Shown here: positions 39,435 to 48,170 of the stretch, one piece after another | How the letters are laid out: the number at the start of each line of letters is the position of its first letter | How positions within the stretch are numbered: position 1 is the first letter of the stretch | DNA from: Actinomycetota bacterium | Lineage (GTDB): Bacteria > Actinomycetota > Thermoleophilia > Solirubrobacterales > 70-9 | Direction: 5' to 3' | NCBI GenBank assembly: GCA_018268575.1 | Contig: JAFDWF010000073.1 | Location: 62,001 to 126,000, forward strand | DNA: 64,000 bases | Translations under genes and position numbers: made by a program | The notes under the pieces: generated by a model | The model's database searches: none | What the model was told of the DNA's origin: nothing | The model's input: the letters and a program-made list of their open reading frames with translations, nothing else

Positions 39435-40659
39435 TGTCGGCAAAACCTCCTATCTCGGAACTCGGGGCTTCCGTTACCGGCGAATCCGCTGGAACGAGGA
39501 CGGTGCGGTCAGGGGGGAAGCAGGCGGTGACGACCGCGCCGGGACCAAAGACTTCGGCTGACGCCGGCATTCGTGACATCAGTCGATCGCCGGCCTGCGT
39601 TTCGAGGAAGTAGTGGACATCGCTCCCGTCGTACTCCAGCTCGGCGACCGTCCCCCGGATCGCGTTGCCCCCGCGGGGTCCGGAGCCATCCGCGCCGTAC
39701 CCCTGATGGAGCACGACGTGCTCGGGACGGACCATGGCCACGGCCACGGCGGCGTCGGGGACCACGCCAGGGGCCACCAGGATTCGCTCGCCGCTGGCCA
39801 GCGAGAAGTTGACCAGGCTGCCGTCACCGCCCGAGCGGGAGCCCCTGAGAAAGCTCGAGCGGCCGATGAAGTCGGCCACGAAGCGGTTGGCCGGATGGTC
39901 GTAGATCTCACGCGGTGAACCGATCTGGAGAGCCTGGCCGGCGTTCATCACGGCGATCCGGTCCGCCATCGCAAGCGCCTCTTCCTGGTCGTGGGTGACG
40001 TAGACGAAACTGATCCCGACGTCGCGCTGGATCGACTTCAGCTCCAGCTGCATCTTGCGGCGGAGCTTCAGGTCGAGGGCACCCAGGGGCTCGTCGAGGA
40101 GGAGGACCTTGGGGTTGTTGATCAGAGCGCGGGCGAGGGCGACACGCTGCTGCTGGCCGCCGGAGATCTCGCTGATCCTGCGGTCGCCGAGGTCCGCTAG
40201 GGCCATTCGCTCGAGCATCTCCTCGGCGCGGCGGCGGCGCTGCGCACGGCGGATCCGCTTGATCTTGAGACCGAACGCAACATTGTCACGGACGCTCAGG
40301 TGAGGAAAAAGGGCATATTCCTGGAAGACCAGGTTGACGTCGCGGTGGAAGGGCGGCGAAACGGTCACGTCCAGGCCTTCGAGCCGAATCACGCCTACAT
40401 CGGGATGCTCGAACCCGGCCATCATCTTCAGGGTCGACGTCTTGCCGCAACCCGACGGTCCGAGTAGAGCGAAGAACTCACCCTGAGCGATCCGTAGGTC
40501 CAGATCGTCAACCGCCAGGACGGACCCGTAGGTCTTCGTTATATGAGACAACTCGAGCGCCACTCCGAGTCCATCAGGTCGCGCGGGCACCGCCTCTGGC
40601 ACGGCACTGTTCGTCACCAAGGCAGTCGAATCGGCAGGCATCACACCCAGCACGGACAT
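39424..40659 (-). CDS. potA: Polyamine-type ABC importer ATPase (PotA-like)
   Basis: 411 residues. Walker A is [13 protein letters not shown], signature [16 protein letters not shown], Walker [17 protein letters not shown], and H-loop [16 protein letters not shown]. The C-terminal part (about 290-390) is a TOBE domain as in PotA/CysA-type ATPases. It is the first gene of the importer operon; a 240-bp divergent region separates it from the aminotransferase gene. It overlaps the binding-protein start slightly. Confidence 0.92.
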   Translation of the reverse strand: MSVLGVMPADSTALVTNSAVPEAVPARPDGLGVALELSHITKTYGSVLAVDDLDLRIAQGEFFALLGPSGCGKTSTLKMMAGFEHPDVGVIRLEGLDVTVSPPFHRDVNLVFQEYALFPHLSVRDNVAFGLKIKRIRRAQRRRRAEEMLERMALADLGDRRISEISGGQQQRVALARALINNPKVLLLDEPLGALDLKLRRKMQLELKSIQRDVGISFVYVTHDQEEALAMADRIAVMNAGQALQIGSPREIYDHPANRFVADFIGRSSFLRGSRSGGDGSLVNFSLASGERILVAPGVVPDAAVAVAMVRPEHVVLHQGYGADGSGPRGGNAIRGTVAELEYDGSDVHYFLETQAGDRLMSRMPASAEVFGPGAVVTACFPPDRTVLVPADSPVTEAPSSEIGGFADNES

Positions 40660-40900
40660 ACCACCTCATGACATACCCTCCTTGGCGAGCTGCGGTCCAA
40701 CTGATTTCCCTCCTCCATCACCCGGCGACCAGTGGCAAGCCGGCTTCGCAAATACCCTGGCCAAGATTTACCACAAGGCCGGGGTGCCATAAGGCGGAAA
40801 ACGGCCAGGCCATTTCTGGCGTCGAGTGGCACTGCCAAGCCCATGCCAAATGGACCTTCCGCGGATCCCGTCGGTGTGTACTCTGCCGCCCAGATTGAAT
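40660..40900. promoter_or_regulatory. Divergent control region with TGGCA half-sites
   Basis: The region between potA and the aminotransferase holds TGGCACTGCCA (40827-40837), a perfect odd palindrome, and further TGGCA or TGCCA copies at about 40732, 40787 and 40843. Repeated half-sites in a divergent promoter suggest a regulator acting on both genes. MocR-type control is possible. No clear -35/-10 pair could be fixed. Confidence 0.35.
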
Positions 40901-42298
40901 ATGACCTCTAGCTCTACCGGCACTGATTCCGCTTCTCGCTCGAAGCCAGCTATGAACACGGTTCTGCACGACGACCATGACTTCCTACTCCGGCCCTGGA
41001 CGATCAATGACGGGGCGAAGCCGCTCCACATCACGGGCGGCCAGGGAGTACGGTGCTGGGACGCCGACGGTCGCAAGTACCTCGACTTCTCCTCCCAGCT
41101 GACCAACCTCAACATGGGGCACCAGCATCCTCGCGTAGTCGAGGCGATTCAGAAGCAGGCGGGGCGCCTGTGCACGATCGGCCCGCAGCACGCCAACGGT
41201 CCCGCCTCCACCCTGGGGCGCCTCCTGGCGGAGGTGACTCCGGGGAAGCTGACGCGATCCTTCCTTACGCCGGGAGGCAGCGAGGCGAACGAGGCGGCGA
41301 TCAAGACGGCCCGGGCGTACACCGGTCGCGACAAGATCATCACGCGCTACATGGGCTACCACGGAGGGACCTACGGGGCGTTGAGCGCAAGCGGTGAGGC
41401 CCGACGGCTCGACAACGAGCCCGGGATCCCCGGCGTTGTCCGGATGTTCGACCCCTATACCTATCGCTGCCCGGTGGGTTGCACCGGGGACGGGCCTTGC
41501 GGTGTGTGCGGTGGCGAGCAGCATCTGGAGCAGATCCTCACCTACGAGGGAGCCGAGAATGTCGCCGCGGTGATGATGGAGACGGTGACCGGTGGAAACG
41601 GATACATCTATCCTCCGAACGGCTACCTCCAGAACATTCGGCGGGTGTGTAACCGGCACGGCATTCTCCTCATCCTCGATGAGGTGTTGGTGGGATTCGG
41701 GCGGACCGGAGCCTGGTTCGCCTGCGACCACTGGAGCGTTGAGCCGGACATCCTCACCGTGGCAAAGGGGATGAACTCAGGCTATGTTCCGCTCGGAGCG
41801 ATGGTCGTCTCGGAGGAGATCGGCGCGTTCTTGGCCCAGCGCTTCATCTCCTTTGGTCACACCTACTCGATGCACCCGCTCGCCTGCGCGTCCGCGGTGG
41901 CGACCATCGAATTGCTGCGCGACGAGGGTATCGTCGAGCATGCAGCCGAGATGGGCGCTTATCTTGAGCCCCGACTCAGGGAGCTCGCCGATGCCCACCC
42001 CTCGGTGGGCGAGATCAGAGGTCGCGGGTTGCTCTGGGGACTCGAGCTCGTGCGCAACCGTGACACCCGGGAGCCGCTTTCGCCATACAACGAGCGCGGT
42101 CCCGCGGCGGCGCCGTTCAAAGAGGTGCAGGCGGCCATCCTCGAGCGGGGCGTCCTCCCGCACGGGCGTTGGAACTCCCTGGGCATCGCCCCGCCCCTGA
42201 TCATCGAGCGCGACGAGCTCGACGAGGGGCTCGCGGTCTACGACGAGGCGCTCGCGATCGCCGACAGGTACTACGACGTGCGTGTCACCCCCAGCTGA
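40901..42298 (+). CDS. Class III PLP-dependent aminotransferase
   Basis: About 465 residues from ATG 40901; ATG 40952, where family similarity begins (NTVLHDDHDFLLRPW), is an equally good start, and neither has a strong ribosome site. Motifs are FLTPGGSEANEAAIKTARAY, YMGYHGGTYGALSASG, ILLILDEVLVGFGRTG (PLP-binding Asp) and the Schiff-base lysine in ILTVAKGMNSGYVPLGAM. A cysteine-rich insert YRCPVGCTGDGPCGVCGG resembles that of taurine-pyruvate and related omega-aminotransferases. It probably transaminates the amine imported by the divergent Pot-like system. Confidence 0.87.
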   Translation: MTSSSTGTDSASRSKPAMNTVLHDDHDFLLRPWTINDGAKPLHITGGQGVRCWDADGRKYLDFSSQLTNLNMGHQHPRVVEAIQKQAGRLCTIGPQHANGPASTLGRLLAEVTPGKLTRSFLTPGGSEANEAAIKTARAYTGRDKIITRYMGYHGGTYGALSASGEARRLDNEPGIPGVVRMFDPYTYRCPVGCTGDGPCGVCGGEQHLEQILTYEGAENVAAVMMETVTGGNGYIYPPNGYLQNIRRVCNRHGILLILDEVLVGFGRTGAWFACDHWSVEPDILTVAKGMNSGYVPLGAMVVSEEIGAFLAQRFISFGHTYSMHPLACASAVATIELLRDEGIVEHAAEMGAYLEPRLRELADAHPSVGEIRGRGLLWGLELVRNRDTREPLSPYNERGPAAAPFKEVQAAILERGVLPHGRWNSLGIAPPLIIERDELDEGLAVYDEALAIADRYYDVRVTPS

Positions 42299-42331
42299 GC
42301 CTGCCGCCGCCCCCGCGGCGCCTCAGCTGGG
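42290..42331. terminator. Bidirectional terminator whose arms include both stop codons
   Basis: CCCAGCTGAG (42290-42299) and CTCAGCTGGG (42322-42331) are perfect 10-bp arms. Each arm carries the last two coding triplets and the TGA of the gene that ends there (CCC AGC TGA, Pro-Ser-stop), so the two convergent genes have identical ends facing one another. Confidence 0.65.
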
Positions 42332-43111
42332 TTCCACCGTGGCCAGGCCGCCATCGACGACGAGAACATGGCCGTTGACGTAGGCGGCGGACTCGCCGGC
42401 GAGGAAGGCGAGGGCGGCGGCGACGTCTTCCGGAGTTCCCACACGTCGGGCGGGTATCACCTCCGCGGCTTCGGCCAGCTTCGCCCCTCCCAGTGAGTTG
42501 ACGGGATCCAGGCTCTGGGGTGAGCGGATCAGGCCGGGGGCGACTGCGTTGGCGGTGATCCCGGCCTCAGCCTGCTCCATCGCGTAGGCCCGGACCAGCC
42601 CCACCAGCGCCGCCTTGCTGGCACAGTAGGCGGCGTGATGGTTCCAGCCGTAGAGATGGCCGGAGGTCGAGGAGGTGGCGAGCAGCCGACCCCAGCCGCG
42701 CTCGCGCATCGAGGGGATCGCCGCCCTGAACAGGTGGTGGGCGCCGAGGAGGTTGACGCCCAACACCCGCCCGAAGGCGGCCTCGGTCAGCTCCTCGGTC
42801 GGGATCCGGGTGGCGATTCCCGCATTGGCGACGACGACGTCCGGGGGTCCGATCATTTCAGAGCACGAAGCGACGAGCGCGGCGGTCGCGCTCTCGGAGG
42901 CGGCGTCGGCTGCCTTCGCGTGAACCTCGAGGCCATCGGCCCGCAGCTCAGCTGCGACGTCCTCGGCTTCACGCGGGTCGCCAGGCTCGTAGGCGAGCAG
43001 CACGGCGAGGCCTTCGCCGGCGAGCTTCCGGGCCAGGGCCGCGCCGATGCCGGACCCGGCGCCGGTGACGATGGCCGCGCGATTCCCCCTACTTGGCTCC
43101 ACCGACGTCAC
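42323..43111 (-). CDS. Short-chain dehydrogenase/reductase
   Basis: 262 residues from GTG 43111, overlapping the stop of the upstream SDR gene by four bases. Cofactor motif IVTGAGSGIGAALARKLAGE, VVVANAGIA, catalytic Ser in LLATSSTSGHLYGWN, Y-x3-K in AAYCASKAALVGLVRAYAME, and the C-terminal AAYVNGHVLVVDGG. Classical SDR oxidising or reducing a hydroxyl/keto group. With the second SDR and the APC permease it probably forms an operon. It could process the carbon skeleton left by the aminotransferase. Confidence 0.88.
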   Translation of the reverse strand: MTSVEPSRGNRAAIVTGAGSGIGAALARKLAGEGLAVLLAYEPGDPREAEDVAAELRADGLEVHAKAADAASESATAALVASCSEMIGPPDVVVANAGIATRIPTEELTEAAFGRVLGVNLLGAHHLFRAAIPSMRERGWGRLLATSSTSGHLYGWNHHAAYCASKAALVGLVRAYAMEQAEAGITANAVAPGLIRSPQSLDPVNSLGGAKLAEAAEVIPARRVGTPEDVAAALAFLAGESAAYVNGHVLVVDGGLATVEPS

Positions 43112-43854
43112 TGAAGGACGTCGCCGCCGGAGACGTTGAGCGTCGATCCGGTGTAGAACGACCCGGCTTCGGAGGCAAGCAGGATTACGGTCGGGACGAT
43201 CTGATCGACCCTGCCGAAATCGCCGGTCAGCAGTTCGCCGCGCTTCTTTGCGAGCCACTCGTCGGGGAACAGGTAGAGCATCTCGGTGTCGACCGGCCCG
43301 GGAGCGATGACGTTGACGTTGATCTTGTGTGGGGCCAGGTCGATCGCGGCGCAGCGAGCAAGGCCGTGGACCCCGGCCTTGGCGGCGCCGTAGGGAGAGA
43401 TTTCCTCTCCTCCCTTCAGCGCGATGTTGGAGCCGAACATGATCACGCGGCCGCGGCCGCGGCGCAACATCCCGGGGATCACGGCCTTGAGGCAAAAGAA
43501 GGTGCCGCTGAGGTTGATGTCGAGCATTTCACGCCAGACGTCGATCTCGAGGTCGACCACGTTGACGGCCTTGTCGATGGCCGCGGCGGTAACGAGGACC
43601 GTCGGGTCACCGAGGGTTTCGGTGGCGGCGGCGATCGCGGCATGCACCGCGGCCGGATCGCGGACGTCCACCGGATGGTGGGTGACCTTCCCGTTCGCGC
43701 CGATGCGCTCAGAGACGGCGCGCAGGCCGGCCGGGTCGCGATCGAGCAAGGCCACGCCGGCCCCCGCCTCCACCATTGCCGACGCGACGCCCTGGCCGAT
43801 CCCGCCGGCGGCACCCGTGACGACGGCGACCTCGCCGTCAAGCCTCAACTCCAT
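43108..43854 (-). CDS. Short-chain dehydrogenase/reductase
   Basis: 248 residues from ATG 43854, six bases after GGAGG; the ATG at 43860 is too close to the ribosome site. Motifs are VVTGAAGGIGQGVASAMVEA, VTAAAIDKAVNVVDLE (NAG replaced by AAA), VIMFGSNIALKGGEEISPYG, the Y-G-A-A-K active site, and INVNVIAPGPVDTEML. Classical SDR, probably NAD-dependent. It lies 85 bases after the APC permease gene and overlaps the next SDR gene. Confidence 0.88.
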   Translation of the reverse strand: MELRLDGEVAVVTGAAGGIGQGVASAMVEAGAGVALLDRDPAGLRAVSERIGANGKVTHHPVDVRDPAAVHAAIAAATETLGDPTVLVTAAAIDKAVNVVDLEIDVWREMLDINLSGTFFCLKAVIPGMLRRGRGRVIMFGSNIALKGGEEISPYGAAKAGVHGLARCAAIDLAPHKINVNVIAPGPVDTEMLYLFPDEWLAKKRGELLTGDFGRVDQIVPTVILLASEAGSFYTGSTLNVSGGDVLQ

Positions 43855-43939
43855 CAGCATCCTCCTTCGATGTGTCCACGTGGATTCGAACGACCGAGGT
43901 AGATCGCGCGCAGCCCCCCCACTTCCACCAAGGGGATCG

Positions 43940-45403
43940 TCATCGCCCGTCCTCGGCAAGCTCCAGCGAGAGCCGGTCGCCGATCCGGCGAGACAGGCCG
44001 GGCGTCAAAGTCACGAAAGCGAGCCCCACGGCCAACCAGCCGAGAACGAGATACGGGTACAGGCTGTACGGGTATTCCGGAGCGGGATATACCTGGCGGT
44101 AGAGGATGTAGCAGATGACGATCATGGCGACGACGGGGAATGCAAAGTCGAAGATCCGCCGGCGGGGAGCGTCGAAGACGAGATATTTCCAGGCGCCGAC
44201 GGTGGTCAGTAGGTAGGCGACAAGCAGGGACAAGACCCCGATCGTGCCCGCCTGGAAGTATGCGTCGATCCCGGCCTCCCCCTGCAGCCGCATGGCGACC
44301 AGCACGCAGGAGGCGATGCCAGAGATCACGGCAAGCGCCACCACCGGCTCGCCGGTGCGCGAGACCCTTCCCACGGCTCTCCCGCCGAACAGACCGTCGC
44401 GATCGAAGGCGAACAGCAATCGCGAGCCGGCCGCAAGGACGGCCATCAGGGAGCCGCTGCCCGAAATCGAGGCCCCGAAGTTGATCACCTCGGCCATCGC
44501 GCCACCGACGTAGGTATGGGCGAGCTCGGCCAGCGGCGAGGCGGAGCTGCCAAATGCTTCGACACCGGCGGCGTCGATCCCGAATCCCATCGACTGGGCG
44601 CTGATCACAACGATGAAGAACGCGGCAGCGACAAGCAGGGCACCGCCGAGGGCCCTGGGGATGTTGCGTCGCGGTTCGTTCGTCTCCTCCCCCATCGAGC
44701 CGGCAGCCTCGAAACCTGCGTACGACAGGATGCCGTAGACGGCCGCGAGCCCGACCACCGAGGACGGCACGCCGTCGGGGAGGGAGAAGACCTGCAACGT
44801 GAAGGTTTGATGACCTGGGGGGTCGCCGCCGATCAGTCGGGCGTAGATGACGACCACGAGTGCCAGCACAACGGAGATCGAGATCGCCTCGACGCCGAGG
44901 ATCAACCGCATGACGGCCCGCACGTCGCCATATGCGATCACGGTGGATAGCGCAAGTCCGAGCAGCGCCAGCGGCAGCCAGTCGACCTCGCCGATGCCGA
45001 GCTCGGAGAGAAACGCCTGGCTGAAGATCGCGAAGAGGACAGGGATGCTGACGGCGAAGGCCAGGTAGCACCCGAACAGGGCCCACCCTGAGAGGAACCC
45101 GGTTCGCGGTCCGAGAGTGGCGCCGGTGAACGCGTATACCGAGCCGGCGTGGCTGAAGCGCCGCGTGAGCCGCATGAACCCGTAGGCGACGAAGGCGATG
45201 CCGATCGTCGCGAGGATGAAGGCGAGCGGCACGGCGCGGCCGACGAGCGTGGCCGGCAAGACGCCGTTGAGCGCGATGGCGGCGGTTGGGGCCATCAGCC
45301 CGACCGAGATCGCGATGGCTCCCGGCAGACCAAGCTCCCGCCGCAGAGCAGATTCGCCGGTTCCGTCGTCCTCCGGACGGGGGGCAGCCTCGATTCCGCT
45401 CAT
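43940..45403 (-). CDS. APC-superfamily amino acid permease
   Basis: 487 residues with about twelve hydrophobic segments. Landmarks are GAIAISVGLMAPTAAIALNG in helix 1, GSVYAFTGATLGPRTGFLSG, LSYAGFEAAGSMGEETNEPR (the conserved F-x-G-x-E helix 6 to loop region) and FGASISGSGSLMAVLAAGSR. Proton-coupled uptake of an amino acid or amine at the plasma membrane. Strong ribosome site GAGGAGA. The two downstream SDR genes suggest import and oxidation of one compound. Confidence 0.87.
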   Translation of the reverse strand: MSGIEAAPRPEDDGTGESALRRELGLPGAIAISVGLMAPTAAIALNGVLPATLVGRAVPLAFILATIGIAFVAYGFMRLTRRFSHAGSVYAFTGATLGPRTGFLSGWALFGCYLAFAVSIPVLFAIFSQAFLSELGIGEVDWLPLALLGLALSTVIAYGDVRAVMRLILGVEAISISVVLALVVVIYARLIGGDPPGHQTFTLQVFSLPDGVPSSVVGLAAVYGILSYAGFEAAGSMGEETNEPRRNIPRALGGALLVAAAFFIVVISAQSMGFGIDAAGVEAFGSSASPLAELAHTYVGGAMAEVINFGASISGSGSLMAVLAAGSRLLFAFDRDGLFGGRAVGRVSRTGEPVVALAVISGIASCVLVAMRLQGEAGIDAYFQAGTIGVLSLLVAYLLTTVGAWKYLVFDAPRRRIFDFAFPVVAMIVICYILYRQVYPAPEYPYSLYPYLVLGWLAVGLAFVTLTPGLSRRIGDRLSLELAEDGR

Positions 45404-45521
45404 ATTCTCTCCTCGCTCGGAGGCGCCGAAGAGGCGCGCCTCGACCGCAACAAGCTAGGCCCGGGACCAGACGACCGCCGGCGCTCGAAGAGGTACTCGC
45501 GCTCTCGCCGTCGGAGAACCC

Positions 45522-46010
45522 CCGCGAAGGGACGGTCTTATTCCAGGTGTAGAGCCCGAGCGGGTCTTGGGCGTGGACCAGCGACAGCATCGGCCCGAAG
45601 ATCTCCTTGCACGCCGGCTCCATCTCCGGCGCGACGACGTCGAGCATCCTCGGACCGAGGAACCAGCCCGCGGCGAGGCCCGGATCGCGCCCGTCGAGGA
45701 TAGGCTGCGCCCCGTCGGCGGGGCCCTTCTCGACCGCCTCCGGGATCCGCCCTCGTTCCGCTGCCGAGACGACCAGGCCAAACTCGTTGCGAAGCCGTCG
45801 CCGACGGCGATTCGCCGAGACCTCGCGGCGCGCCGGCAGCACCTGCCGCGCCGAGGCCACCACGGCGCCCACTTCCATGGGGCCCGAGAGCGGCGCCTGG
45901 GCCAGCAGCTCGTCGTTCACGGGGTTTCTCACGCCGAGAGGCTTTTGCGCTGGAGCCCAGATCCCATCCACGTAGTCTTCGAGCATGCGCGTCGTGGTCG
46001 GTGCGGTCAT
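45522..46010 (-). pseudogene. Remnant of methylmalonate-semialdehyde dehydrogenase (MmsA)
   Basis: The frame from ATG 46010 keeps three islands of an MmsA-type aldehyde dehydrogenase. The N-terminus is EDYVDGIWAPAQKPLGVRNP and VNDELLAQAPLSG. A middle part reads LVVSAAERGRIPEAVEKGPA, LDGRDPG, GWFLGPRMLDVVAPEMEPA and CKEIFGPMLSLVHAQD. The C-terminal tail is YTWNKTVPSRGF (family: YTxxKTVTSRWF). Two large in-frame internal deletions remove most of the protein, including the catalytic cysteine, leaving about 165 of some 490 residues. The frame has stayed open, but activity is impossible. Confidence 0.72.
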
Positions 46011-46182
46011 CGAACCTCAATTCACTGGCTTGTCGTGCGCGGACGGTACGGTCGCAGTGGACCGAGCGCCAGATCCATTCCCAGGACCTTGAAGGGACCA
46101 CTCTTCGGCGTGAGGAAGCCGGGCCGAGATGTCCCAGATGCCTGTCGAGCGCCTTCAGCCGTACCACCTGGCGCTGCACTAA

Positions 46183-46347
46183 GGGCCTATCCCGGTAGGG
46201 ACGGCACCCCTGGACACGGCCCAGGACACGGCGCGGATGCGGCCCCGTCGCGGATCCCACATGGCGCTGCCATGCGGAACCCGCGCCGTCACCGCCCCGC
46301 TTGGTCCTGAACCGTCCCAGTGGCACCCTCCCTACCGGGATAGGCCC
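46183..46347. mobile_element. MITE-like element, family A, copy 2
   Basis: 165 bp with nearly perfect inverted ends (GGGCCTATCCCGGTAGGGA), flanked on both sides by the direct repeat TAA (46180-46182 and 46348-46350). The target TNA and the end sequence fit small IS5-related elements. The centre holds an imperfect hairpin around GCATGGCAGCGCCATG (about 46257-46275). No coding capacity. It abuts the stop codon of the nitrilase-family gene. Confidence 0.8.
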
Positions 46348-47159
46348 TAATGGTCGAATCCGTACAGCTCGGGCCGGCGATCGTCGAACACGTCGTTCGT
46401 CGTCCCCGGCACCACCTTCCGCCGGGCCACCGACAGCTCACAGTCGGCGATGACCATCGAGGGGCGGTCACCAGGCGGTCCGCCGATCACGCGCCCGTCA
46501 GGGTCGACGATCACGCTGCGGCCCACCCAGTCCGTCCCCCGCTCGGTGCCCCATCGGTCGCAGACCGCCATGTAGACGCGGCTCACGTGTGCGGCGGCGC
46601 GCGTGACCGCGATGCCGATGTCGGCGTTGGACCCGTCACCGACGGCCGGCGAGTTCGTCGGCACGACGATGATCTCGGCGCCGGCCCGAGCGAGGCTACG
46701 CGTCATCTCGGGGAAGAAGAGGTCGTAGCAGATCGCGACGCCGATCGACCCGACACCAGTGGGCACCACGGGCGGCCGCCCCTGGCCGGCCGCGAAGATC
46801 CGCGGCTCGTCACACCATAGGTGCGCCTTGCGGTAGATCGCGAGCACTCCTGTCCCGTCGACGACCGCGGCCGAGTTGTAGAGGAGATCGCCCTCGCCCA
46901 GCTCCGCAAAGCCACCCACCACGACGGCATCGCCGCCGGCGGCCTCACTCCAGTAGTCCAACCCACCGTCGGCGGGCCGGACGGCGAGCCCACGCGCCTC
47001 GGCCTTGGAGCGGAGCACGTATCCGGACGTGCTGAGCTCGGGCAGGACCACGATCCGCGCGCCCGAGGCCACGGCCGCGCGGATCGCCTTCTGGATCGCC
47101 AGGCGGTTGCTCTCACCGGCGCCGACCTGCGGCGCGATCTGGCAACACGCTACCTTCAC
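46347..47159 (-). CDS. Nitrilase-superfamily amidohydrolase
   Basis: 270 residues from GTG 47159 with GGGAGG upstream. The Glu-Lys-Cys triad is visible: VVLPELSTSGYVL (Glu), IYRKAHLWCDEP (Lys) and GVAICYDLFFPEM (Cys). The sequence fits the carbon-nitrogen hydrolase branch (amidases, carbamoylases) rather than true nitrilases. Its stop codon TAG is shared with the edge of the MITE-like element; without the insertion the frame would also end there. It is the last gene of a three-gene operon with the cyclase and DUF1185 genes. Confidence 0.88.
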   Translation of the reverse strand: MKVACCQIAPQVGAGESNRLAIQKAIRAAVASGARIVVLPELSTSGYVLRSKAEARGLAVRPADGGLDYWSEAAGGDAVVVGGFAELGEGDLLYNSAAVVDGTGVLAIYRKAHLWCDEPRIFAAGQGRPPVVPTGVGSIGVAICYDLFFPEMTRSLARAGAEIIVVPTNSPAVGDGSNADIGIAVTRAAAHVSRVYMAVCDRWGTERGTDWVGRSVIVDPDGRVIGGPPGDRPSMVIADCELSVARRKVVPGTTNDVFDDRRPELYGFDH

Positions 47160-47178
47160 CGCCGGCAAGCCTCCCGAG

Positions 47179-48141
47179 TCACACCAGCGGGATCGCCAAC
47201 GGACGCATGGGAGCGCCGGTCGCGCCCGCAAGCTTCAGTGGTCCGCCGATGAAGGCGAACTCGTAGACGCGCTCGGCCGCCAACTCCTCGAGCCACAGCG
47301 ACTCGATGATCTGGGCGCCGGCGGTGGCAAACATGTACGGATGGACGGGAATGAACTCGCTGGGATCCTCGGCCGGGACGACCTCGAGCGAGTCATTGTC
47401 GCCGCCGATGCACATCGCGCCCGCCTCCTCGCACAGATAGCGCGCAGCAGCCATCCCGATCCCCGGCGAGTCGAGGACGTATTCGTCGGTGTTCGGCCAT
47501 TTGATCATCCGGCCGGTTCGGATACAGACGACGTCGCCCCTACGCAGCTCGATGCCGTGCTCGCGAGCGGCGGCACAAAGATCCTCGGGCGTGATCACGT
47601 AACGATCGGGCAGGCAGTCGACGCCGTGGAGCGTGGCGACGTCGAGCATCACGCCACGGGCAACGATGTTCGGGTATTTCTCTGGCCCTCCCACCAGCCA
47701 ATGTCGGCTGCCGAGATGCTCGTCCGGCGTCCAGTCGTTCCAGAAGCGGCCACAGTAGCCGAGGTGCGTGAGCATGTCCATGTGCGTGCCCGTGTGCGTG
47801 TACATGGCGATCGAGTCGCCGCAATAGGAGGCCCGACTGTGCGCCTCCGGCCCCATCCCGGTCAGGTTGTCGTTAATCGATCCCTGCGGCGTGTGCGACA
47901 TCCAGATCTCGTACTTCATGTCGCCGGCCAGCTGGAACGTCGGCATATCCAGCGTGTAGGAGACCGAAAGGTCGAACGCCTTGCTGCCATCGAGGCGCTG
48001 CAACACCCGTTGCCGTGACTCGGGCGTGATCCAGTTCAGTCGTCCGATCTCGTCGTCGGGACCCCATGGGCTCCGCGAAACCTTGCGGCCGCCCTCTTCG
48101 AAGACCGGCTCGAACGTGAAACGCTCCTCCTCGGTGGCCAT
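47179..48141 (-). CDS. Cyclase-family metallohydrolase, copy 2
   Basis: 320 residues, colinear with the protein at 22557 over its whole length (shared PWGPxDEIGRLNWITPES, GAQIIExLWLEELAA, PMRPLAIP). The metal motif is H116-T-G-T-H120-M-D122-M-L-T-H126. Predicted Zn/Mn-dependent hydrolase of cyclic amides or formamides. Its differing neighbours (nitrilase-type amidohydrolase and DUF1185 protein) suggest a related but distinct substrate. Confidence 0.85.
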   Translation of the reverse strand: MATEEERFTFEPVFEEGGRKVSRSPWGPDDEIGRLNWITPESRQRVLQRLDGSKAFDLSVSYTLDMPTFQLAGDMKYEIWMSHTPQGSINDNLTGMGPEAHSRASYCGDSIAMYTHTGTHMDMLTHLGYCGRFWNDWTPDEHLGSRHWLVGGPEKYPNIVARGVMLDVATLHGVDCLPDRYVITPEDLCAAAREHGIELRRGDVVCIRTGRMIKWPNTDEYVLDSPGIGMAAARYLCEEAGAMCIGGDNDSLEVVPAEDPSEFIPVHPYMFATAGAQIIESLWLEELAAERVYEFAFIGGPLKLAGATGAPMRPLAIPLV

Positions 48142-48170
48142 CGAGTCCTCCTCCGCTCGCCCCGCCGAGT

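Noticed and set aside
46183-46347. Possibility that the MITE created the nitrilase stop codon
   Set aside because: Removing the element and one TAA leaves CAT-TAG, so the stop would be in the same place.
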